64,000 nucleotides of DNA from Muricea muricata (lineage: Eukaryota; Cnidaria; Anthozoa; Malacalcyonacea; Plexauridae), in the NCBI GenBank assembly GCA_963855995.1, contig OY979717.1, forward strand, positions 40,240,457-40,304,456, written 5' to 3'. The notes under the pieces were generated by a model. It was not told the DNA's origin. It saw only the letters and a program-made list of their open reading frames with translations, and searched no databases. This document shows positions 55,509 to 64,000 of the stretch, piece after piece. Every line of letters begins with the position of its first letter. Position 1 is the stretch's first letter. The position numbers and the translations under genes are program-made.

Positions 55509-57458
55509 TATGTTTTCAAACAAAAAATAATCAAAAAAATTTCCTAACTCTATTTCCCGCAAATTGTTGCAGCTGGCTTTATAAGCTAGCGAATGCTCCA
55601 CCAGCACGACTGATGCTCTTATATATCCAGCACAGCAGGAGGGTCACTCAGACCCAGATCATGCGCTGGCTCCTAACATATTAACCTTGGTTACTACATA
55701 ACCTCATTTAACATTCTGTGTTATGATGGTAAGTTTGCGGTCAGTAGTCTTACGTTGCGAACTACCACTGCTTAAGCTCCTTGTAATAAGTTCCTTGTAC
55801 ATTTGCATTATGAAGACAATATACTTGTTTAGCTTTGTGGAAACATCACGTAAATTTATTATTGCAAAACTATCGATCCGTAAGCTCGGTCTTCATCAGT
55901 GCTAATACCTTGCTTGTTTTTAAAAACGAACACACCATGTCATAAATGTCTTATTAATTTAACTTCATGTTCTTGGCTCGTAGAGGAAATTGCAGACCCA
56001 CGCTTGTCCATGAAATTTATGGGAAAGGGGGAGGTGGTGAACTCCGTCTGTAATCTGTGCTATGAGCTGTATGACTTTTAAACTCAATTATAGTAAGTGT
56101 CGTGTGTCCATTGTGAATACCACATAAGTATTGTTTGTAGAATTTTTGGCAGCCCCTTCAGTTGGGGTGGGGTCAGGGTTAACCTATAAATAGGTTACCT
56201 AGGTTTTTGGTTAATCTGGCCCTGTACCAAACGTCTTCGTGTGAAACTGTTTAATATTTTAATGGATGTTGAAATTTTTGTTCTACAAATAAACAATAAA
56301 ACAGACATAGATTGTTACTTAAGCTCGATGCACTTGCAAGAATTACAGATTTGGGCATGAATTTCTGGATAGTTATTGATGATGTTCACAGTTATATTTT
56401 CAATTACTGTGCTGATTTAAAAAGAAATTATGTCAATTCTCAAATCACCAATGTCCAAAGAGCGGTTATTCGTAACATTTTATTTTGGGTAAACAGTTTA
56501 TTTTTCAAAATCGTCATAATCGAGTTTTTCAACAACAGCGACGTCATTTTGAATTTTGAGCATATTGCAGTGCATTGTGGTCCATCCAGGATAATTGGAC
56601 TGTTTTGAACTGCTACAAATGAAGTATAAGGGAGACAACCATAATTTTTATTATTCTAAATAAAAGACAAATTAAATGCTGGGAATAACTAATAAAACAA
56701 ACAAGACCCTAGAAAAATAAATAAATTTGAATGAAATTTATCATTTAAAAATTCATTACACCATACGTGCACACTGATGGCATAAAATGTCTTAGAGGCC
56801 AACATACTATAGAATCAAACTACATGCAAGCTGAAAAATGCTGTACAATATTACCTTTGTACCTTTATGCCTTTGTACCAAAACATTGCCAAAATTTATT
56901 ATATAAACCAAATAAAGCCGACCGGGAAGAACAAATTTCGGTCGCCATGTTTTCACTTCCACATATATGTCAGTCAGCAGGTGGGCTCAACTTTGGACGC
57001 ACCTCCTCTTAGCCAATAGGAAAGCGACTAATATGCTAGCTATGAGATAATGGATAGAACACAATGCATCACGATCAAGATGACATCATTATTGATAAAT
57101 AGTTTAATTAAAAATGGAATGATAAATGCTTATTTTCAATTTAAATTTTAATAACCACCATGCCATATTGACACGCAGTACTATTGCATAGTTTCAACAC
57201 TAACATTAGGGGCCGATAGGCAACTTGCATTAACATGGAATGTGACCCTTACGTGCTGAAAATAGATATGGATTCAAAAAATGAGTCAAAACAAGAGTAA
57301 GTGTTCAAATTTTGATTGTTAAAAGTTACAATGACCAAGTGGAAAAGACAATTGTGGCAACTGGTCACGCGACCAATAAAAATGTACACGTACGAAACGT
57401 TCTTTAAACTTAAGAATATGGTCTTATAGTGTTTATATCAATTATGCTTACTTTTTAC
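55509..57458. other. non-coding stretch
   Basis: No supported gene. Contains the third copy of the 22378-type dispersed repeat (55838-55900) and a hAT-like terminus at about 56211-56226. Confidence 0.4.
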
Positions 57459-57726
57459 CAGTGAACTCAATATAACTGGAAGGCTACCTGAGGCGGGAAA
57501 TTTGAAGCCAAGTTGTTAAAGTTCTTCCCAGTCTTTCTATGCAATTAAAAACTCGGCCAAAAACAACATGCTGCAACCCCTGCAGAGTTCTCGCGTGGGT
57601 GATGAACGCGTGATATAAACATGCGTTTCTGGAAGTCAAACACGCATTTCTGGAAGTCAAGTTTGGCTTCAAGTTTTGCATACCGATTTATACGAAGGTA
57701 GCCTTCCAGTTATATTGAGTTCACTG
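57459..57726. mobile_element. hAT MITE
   Basis: Inverted ends CAGTGAACTCAATATAACTG and complement (about 30 bp, GGAAGGCTACC next), with the perfect 8-bp duplication CTTTTTAC (57451-57458 and 57727-57734). ACGCATTTCTGGAAGTCAA occurs twice inside. Confidence 0.92.
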
Positions 57727-59241
57727 CTTTTTACTGCCTTGAGGTCTATTTTGTTTTTTTGCCGCCATGTTGGATGATGAACCTAAGTCATCTCACTTTC
57801 TCAATAAATTAGCAGAAATGATATCAGATCCTCTTTCGACATCTTCTGTGTGGTTTGGGTTCACAAGATTGTTTTAAATGTAATTTTTTGCATATTAAAA
57901 ATTTTAGCTTCAGTCACGTTTATTTTCAAAATGTAAACAAATTAAGTTTAAAAACTCGAAAAACTTTTGAGGTAAAAAATTTCTAAATGACGTCAGCTGC
58001 GTTCTGCTGTAACTTTTAGGGCTCGTAATACTAGCAAACTACCCGAGAGATGATATTTCGCTGTCTCGTTCCGTTGTTTCGCTGTCTTGTTCCGTTGTTT
58101 AGCAATGTCCCTTTTTTCCTCAAATTTCTGTTTAGTTTTATAATATATCCATATTGCTGTTGTTTGTTTTTCTCAAAATTTTCCCAACTTAGAAACGAAG
58201 CAAGGAAACATGACTAAAATTGTCGGTTCTTGTAAATACATCATTTTCTAATGTGTATACCAGTGGTAATAAATTTTATATATTGCATAGTTAATGCTTT
58301 TCACTTTTTGGGGTAATTTACTGAACATTGCTAATGCACCAGATAAATGTTAGCCCACATGGCAGTCAATATGACAGGGACAAGGCCAGGAAGGTAAGAA
58401 TTTTTTTTCATCAACATAAATCAAAGTACTCTCAATCTACACATATAAATTCAAATTAGTGTGATCTCAATGGATTGGGATCCCAAGGAACATTTGCCCA
58501 AGTTACAAATTGCATACCTAGACCAATTCAGCAAGGTTTCAGTGTCCTTGCCAGAACAATATACGATTGGGCTTTGCTGCTCTCCAGGGGCCAGTTGTTC
58601 AAAGCAGGATTTGTGCTAACCGTAGGCTAAAATTTAACCTGCCATTATAGCTGATGTATTTCTGCGCAAAACTTCACAGAAGAAAACTACTATATATTCA
58701 GACAAGATTTCTGAAAAATATTTCCACATTCATAAACACGTGCTAATAGGAAATTTCGTTTGGATTTTAAGTTAACTCAGGGTTAAACTTGGTTAGCATC
58801 AGTACCTGCCTGTTGATCAGAATTTATGATTCATGCCTCTGAATTTCTAAATGCAATAAACTTTCATTGTCTTATTGTTATAATGTTTCAAATTTTTCTC
58901 GCGCTTGTGCTCTATATTTTGTACGAGGTTTTAATATGGAAATGACAGCAAAACGGTTTGAGCCACATTTGTACATACTCATTTTGTTTATATTGAAAAA
59001 ATATAGTTTTAAAACTAACCCTCCAACTCCCTGAAAATTTGGAGAGTATGGCTCTGAGAAAGCAGAATTTTATTTGGCCCAATCATAATAATAATAATGT
59101 ATAATTATAATACTTCAAAATCAAATTCATGCATATTCAAATTTTACTCTTTATTGTTATTTTTAAAACTCAATTTTTAAGCAAAATTAAATATGGCAAA
59201 ATTAATACAATAATTAAATATTACAAATTAAAATAAATATA
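57727..59241. other. non-coding stretch with a dispersed repeat copy
   Basis: No supported gene. 57960-58115 is the inverted counterpart of 41585-41715 (TTTCTAAATGACGTCAGC, GGGCTCGT, GATATTTCGCTG, CCGTTGTTTAGCAATGTC). Confidence 0.45.
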
Positions 59242-59764
59242 CAGGGTGTATCAAAAAAGGTAATTGTACTTTGGAGTGCTTTAGGGCACTCAATATTTAA
59301 CATACAGAAATAATTCTTTCACAGTTGGAAAGAACAGGCTTTTGGCATTTAAATGCCACCATTATTTTAAAATCTGAACTAAAATTGAGCAAAAATAAGT
59401 TACAAAGTATGCTGATCGAAATTTCATCATTTTACCCTTCGGAATTTAGTGAAAATCTGTTAAAATTTAATCCTATTTGCCATTTGGGATTTAAAATCTT
59501 CACATTTTAGCTTAGGTCAGTAAAATTAATGCATCTGTATTAGTGAGGTTATTTAATAATTAATTCTGATGATAGGTAAAGGATAAATGGACTTTTCTTT
59601 TTGTTAAGAGAGAAAAATATATGTTTGAATTTCACAATAATAGTAACAATAAGCTAGTAAAAGCCTGGTCTTTCTGACAGCATGGGAAAGAATTATTTCT
59701 GTACGTTAAAAAAATGATTGTGATTAAGCACTCCAAAGTTCGATTACCTTTTCTAAACACCTTG
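59242..59764. mobile_element. mariner-type MITE, 523 bp
   Basis: Starts CAGGGTGT and ends ACACCTTG with TA on both sides (59240-59241, 59765-59766). Arms share AAAAGGTAAT, ACTTTGGAGTGCTT and GTACAGAAATAATTCTTTC over about 95 bp. The interior open frame of 61 codons shows no transposase motif. Its right end lies 15 bp from the stop codon of the next gene. Confidence 0.85.
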
Positions 59765-59778
59765 TATAGCAATGAAAA

Positions 59779-60964
59779 TTAATTAGTTTTAAAATTAATA
59801 TTACTGCACCCATGCCAGTGATGGATGGTCTGGGGTGCAACTGGCGTTTTCTGCTTTCGCTTAGGGCACACAAATTTAGTGTGCCCTGTTTCTCCACAGC
59901 ACCAGCATTTCATTCCTGCTTATCGGAAAAAAGACATAATTGACAAGGGCAGATTGTAGAGGGGGTGTAGCAGAGGTGTGCACCCCCTAGTTGCACCCCC
60001 CCCCCCTGAAACGGCATGTGCTCTGTATATTCATATAGACTTGAGTTGAAGAATGTTTCACTTAAAGGATAAGCATAATGATGTTATGCCAAAAAACACT
60101 GGCACAAGATGGACAAAGTCTAGCCATTGGTAGTGCACCAATGCAAATCCCCTTAGGAACATCTGCACCTTACCTGTCAGATAGGAATTGATCCTGCCTC
60201 TAATAATTGAATATATACTTTACTTTTATAGGGTCAGGCCTCTAGATGCCAAACTGTAATTATTATCCAATTAAAATGTAGAGTAAAGAGAAAATTCAGT
60301 TGCTGTTAATAGATGAAGACATATAAATACATGATGTAGTTTAAATATATACATATTTGCATGGCACTCTCGTGCATAGTGGCCTTTCATACCACATTTG
60401 CAACATCTTCCTAAATTTAGAAAATATAACTCCTTAAAAAAATTATGCATTTGCATATTATGCTGTATTTTACCTTGGAATAATTTGAACATTTATTACT
60501 GTACTTCATTGTATACAGTTTGCAGTATGCAGCTTTTATAGTGAATACATCAAAATAAATTCCCCACCTCTTTTCTGTGTTTGATCATCTGAAAGTTAGA
60601 AAAAAGACTCGCTATTAATATGAAATTAATAAATACTGGTAATAGCCTAAATCTTTTACAATTCAATGTTCAATGTTACAATATAGTAACGAGTAAATGC
60701 AAACAAAAAAGCACATTTCCACATGTCAATCTTATTATCTAAAATGATTTCTTATACCTTTTTCCCGGGAGCTTTGCTGCCTTCTTCTCTGCTACTGGTA
60801 CTTTTCTTATCTAATTCCTTATCTCTATCAGTATCTATTAAAAATAATTTATAATTGTTAAATACCTGTCTCATAATAAGTATTTTTTATGTATTAAATA
60901 TATTATGGGTTTTAACCCTACCTTCTTCCATCGCCTTTTCCAAGTCATCTATAACTTTCTCCAT
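59779..60964 (-). CDS. two-zinc-knuckle (CCHC) protein, six-exon compact gene
   Basis: Exons on minus are 60964-60922, 60834-60758, 60588-60568 (21 bp), 60432-60353, 60199-60174 (26 bp) and 59915-59779. All have GT..AG borders and agreeing phases, summing to 128 codons including TAA. The product is about 127 residues. It has an acidic helical start (MEKVIDDLEKAMEED) and a charged Ser/Lys stretch. The first knuckle is CCKCGMKGHYAREC, the second CWCCGETGHTKFVC followed by basic PKRKQKTP. Such knuckles bind single-stranded RNA or DNA. I do not recognise the family. No stop or frameshift interrupts it, unlike the transposon genes around, which argues for a constrained host gene, though the two micro-exons and the acceptor at 60433 are my own modelling. 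An upstream exon is possible because an acceptor-like CTGGTAG precedes the Met. Confidence 0.6.
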
Positions 60965-62365
60965 CTTTCTTACTCTACCAGATAAAAATGCAATAATTGT
61001 AGTATTTCATATTATATTAATAAATGTTACTATTAATATTTTACTATTAATATCTATAAATATTTTTGAGAAGATTATCTTTTCAGGTATTTATTTCATT
61101 GTGCATAAAAAGGAACTGTTATTTTATAAATACTCAACTTTTCACAGATTGAATTTTCAATAAAAGTGCAACAAATATAGTAAAAATTGAAATATTTTTT
61201 AAAAGGTCGACTGCTTGTCTACATGATATATTATAAACAATTTGACGACTGTCTATTAATTTAAAAACTTACATACCTTTAAAACGTTTTTCGTACTTAA
61301 AAAAAATTTTCAAAAACAATTTTCCCGCCTTTGATATTTTAAAAAGTTATGTGCGTGGATACTGTGTGTATCATATTAGTGTTAATACCATAGTAAAAGA
61401 CTAGCGTTAATATTTTCAGTACTTCATTTTTACCCATTGGCTTACTGGTCTCGTTTGTGTGCTTTTTTTGTCAAACAGTCTGTTGCAAACAATAAACCAC
61501 CTGTATTTTTTAAACAAGAGTGTTTGAGCTTGAATTAAACGTCAAGATCCCATTATTACATAAATACCATGGAAAAATAACCACATAAAAACGAGACCAT
61601 TATATTATTTGAGCTTGAATTGAATGCCAAAATCTGTTACATAAATACCGTGGAAAAATAACCACATGTAAACGAGACCATTATATTAGACGAAAATGTA
61701 ATGAAGGTGTATTATTTACAAACATGAACATGATTACGGTTTTATAAACAACAGAAACAGAACTAATATGGCAATGTAGCTACTTAACTTCAGCGTAAAA
61801 CTTGCAAAAGACTTCTGTCGAGTTCTTGGTGAACTAACTGAAATCTATGTTTATGTTTCTTTTTGCCCTCCACTGTTTGGTATTTTAATTTTAGTCAGCA
61901 AGCGATGTGCTTTGGCTCTGTTTTTTGTTTGAACCTTTTTTACAATCTTGTCATGAGATTCATTATCAAGATCATGCAGAGCTCTTAGGCTGTCTGCCGT
62001 GGCATGATATTGTTTAATTTCATTTCACATGTCTGGGGACTAAAAAATTTTTACACCTCTTACCTCTTTTAATTGTCCCAAATCCAAATCCGAAAAGTTC
62101 CCGCTCTTCCCAGCTGCAGTTTTTGTGGGAAATCCATTTGTATTTTGACTCCTTCGAAGCTGTTTTGAAACTTAGGCGCCATTTTGAAAATCCGAAGTTC
62201 TTAAATACCATCACTCAGCATGTTGATTTGTTTGCTATCACTTCTGGTTTTTATGACAGATTGTCTTTGTGGTTGATGGCTTTCATAAGTTGAAGTGTAT
62301 GTAAGTCTGGGTTATTTAAATTTAAATTTTAGTAAATTAAAACTTTAAATTTAAACTTAAATAAA
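60965..62365. other. non-coding; short tandem duplication
   Basis: Probable upstream region of both flanking genes. 61527-61690 contains two copies of a roughly 90-bp unit (TTTGAGCTTGAATT, TACATAAATACC, TGGAAAAATAACCACAT, AACGAGACCATTATATTA). Confidence 0.5.
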
Positions 62366-64000
62366 ATGATTGAAATGGAAGTCTGTCATAACCGTAGTTG
62401 TGCGATTCATTTTGAGGGAAAAGGAGGAGAAATTAAGAGTTTTACTAACGAAACATTGGCCAAAATGTTGGATGTACGGCGACAATGGTTAAATATGTCT
62501 GCACCATACAAGAATTTCACTGATGTAGCAAAAGAGTCCTTGAAACTTATTGACGACTCTAGCAACTTTAACCTAGACGGAATTAATGGGGCGTACGGCT
62601 ACCACCCTTCGTGTTATCATTATTTTACGGACATCAGTAAACTCCAGAGAGCAAAAATCGCATTTGCAAACTCCAGCATAAAGCGCACCGCTCAAGAACG
62701 CATCGACAAAGCAGATTTCGAAGATCCAGACCCAGCAACTAAAGTCGCCCGAACAACACGCCGTTCTCTTGGACAAGAAAGTTGTTGTCCACATCGATCA
62801 TCTCACATACTACCTGAGATATGTCTGATTTGCAAACGTGCAAGACCTTTGACTATTACAGACAGGGTACATAAAATTTTGCAATTTAATGATTTGTTGT
62901 GTTTTTTTTCACCCTATCATAGTGAAATTTCTTTCTGCTTTGTTATTTTAAGTGTGAGGATTTTACTTATTTTACTGAATAAGTGCTCATTATCACCTTT
63001 TCTCAGGCAACAAAAAAACGCATTAAGGAAGAGTTATCGCTGGCCCAAACACTAACTGCGGGTGTCTTACAGCAAGCCGCATTGATGAGGAACGACGAGA
63101 GTATTCTGGTACATATTCGTGGACAAGACTGTGTGGCGATCGAAGCAAGGTACCACAGGAGTTGCTACAAAACATACACAAGATGCGTTTCACTAAAATC
63201 AAAAATCGTCGGACAAACGCTGTACGACAAAGCATTTGACGAGTTTTGTCTTCAAGTAGTCGAAAATAGAATCCTTCATGGTGAAATTTTACTGCTTAGC
63301 TACCTCTTAAAGGAGTTCATTAGCTGCGTTAAAACCTTAGACAATGTTGATGTACCATACACTGCAGAACGTCTCAAAAAAAGAATGCAAAATCGTTACC
63401 CACAACTCGTCTTCCACGCGTCAAAAAAAAATGAATAAACGGACTTTAGTATACGCTGATAACATATCCGTTGGAGATGTTGCTGATGAAATACCAGAGA
63501 TTGGCGACGAGCCTGAATGGGAATCAGACGGCGAATACGAAGACGAAAACGGTCAAGGAATCATTAATGACAAAACAATCTCACCTAAAGATATGTATTT
63601 TACCGCCTTGGAGATAAACAAACTTTTGAAGGAAAGCACAGGAATAGACGCTAACTGGCCGCCTGACTCTCACGATTTAACATTCAAGAAAGCAAATCAG
63701 TCCATTCCAATATAAATGTTATACAATTTCTTGTCTTGGATACACGTCCGAAACCGTTACCGATGAAAAGGTAAAAATAAATCCCAGTGATGAGAGGAAA
63801 GTCGTGTCGATTGCACAAGATTTAATTTATGCTGAGTCAAAGGGAAGAAAGCAGACTCACAAGTCACTGGCTCTTGGATAGGCAGTTCGGCAGCTTACAG
63901 GATCAACGAGATTGCTGACGATTCTGCATGGCCTAGGACACACAGCATCTTCATCAACTGTTTCAAAACACGATACAGCATTGGCAGTCGCAAGCATTCA
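62366..64000 (+). pseudogene. multi-copy Cys/His-motif gene of unknown function, decayed, open at right edge
   Basis: Exon 1 (62366-62866) starts MIEMEVCHNRSCAIHFEGKG and carries GAYGYHPSCYHYFTD and ICLICKRARPLTITDR, then a GTACAT donor. Exon 2 starts at 63007 after TTTTCTCAG in phase and gives QQAALMRNDESILVHIRG, DCVAIEARYHRSCYKTYT and an acidic linker (GDEPEWESDGEYEDENG). This Cys/His pattern (CxxC, then YHxSCYKxYT) is familiar from large repeated families in cnidarian and fish genomes that I believe are transposon-linked; I cannot name a function. The frame breaks in a run of nine A at 63423-63431. Beyond 63715 an in-frame TAA and a further shift are followed by VVSIAQDLIYAESKGRKQTH and, after a TAG, AVRQLTGSTRLLTILHGLGH up to the edge. 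Confidence 0.65.

Noticed and set aside
58560-58815. Possible MITE beginning GGGGCCAGTTGTTCAAAG
   Set aside because: I could not find a matching inverted end or a target duplication.

Overview
This is an AT-rich eukaryotic window in which almost everything recognisable is a transposable element or the debris of one. Spliceosomal introns with GT..AG borders run through several of the elements. The mix (a hAT of the ZMYM1/DUF4371 type, a SWIM-containing MULE, tyrosine-recombinase retrotransposons, an IS3EU-like integrase element, a copia element, a tRNA-derived SINE and many foldback MITEs) suggests an early-branching metazoan, most likely a cnidarian. That is an inference from gene families, not an identification. 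No bacterial gene organisation is present.

Layout. 1-1093: broken ORF1 of a tyrosine-recombinase retrotransposon, reading off the left edge. 3271-6451: a TIR-bounded element holding a nested mariner remnant (3386-4399) and about ten copies of a 155-bp satellite built on a 20-bp perfect palindrome. 7872-22044: a hAT element with a perfect 8-bp target duplication. Its transposase intron has been invaded by a palindromic foldback (9352-19142). The centre of the foldback received a Tc1-type element (9685-14257), and its right arm received a copia retrotransposon (14503-19050). 24315-24560: a SINE. 26503-37908: an integrase-type transposon with long repeated TIRs that also carries a five-exon HECT ubiquitin-ligase gene. 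37934-40935: a roughly 1-kb higher-order satellite. 43062-51622: rearranged MULE transposase genes with MITEs in their introns. 52250-55508: a 47-bp minisatellite and an internally deleted tyrosine-recombinase retrotransposon. 59779-60964: a compact six-exon gene for a two-zinc-knuckle protein, the best candidate for an ordinary host gene. 62366-64000: a decayed multi-copy gene of unknown function running off the right edge.

The most unusual object is 9685-14257. It pairs an intact DD34E Tc1-type transposase with a convergent gene for a rolling-circle replication initiator (HUH endonuclease plus SF3 helicase). Between the two genes lies a roughly 240-bp hairpin studded with iteron-like octamers, and the whole is bounded by two 241-bp direct repeats whose outer ends meet TA. 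This looks like a transposon that combines cut-and-paste with single-strand replication functions, or an integrated circular replicon. The second unusual object is the integrase element carrying a SAM-like/HECT E3 ligase gene whose five exons chain perfectly in phase and are interrupted only by two in-frame stops.
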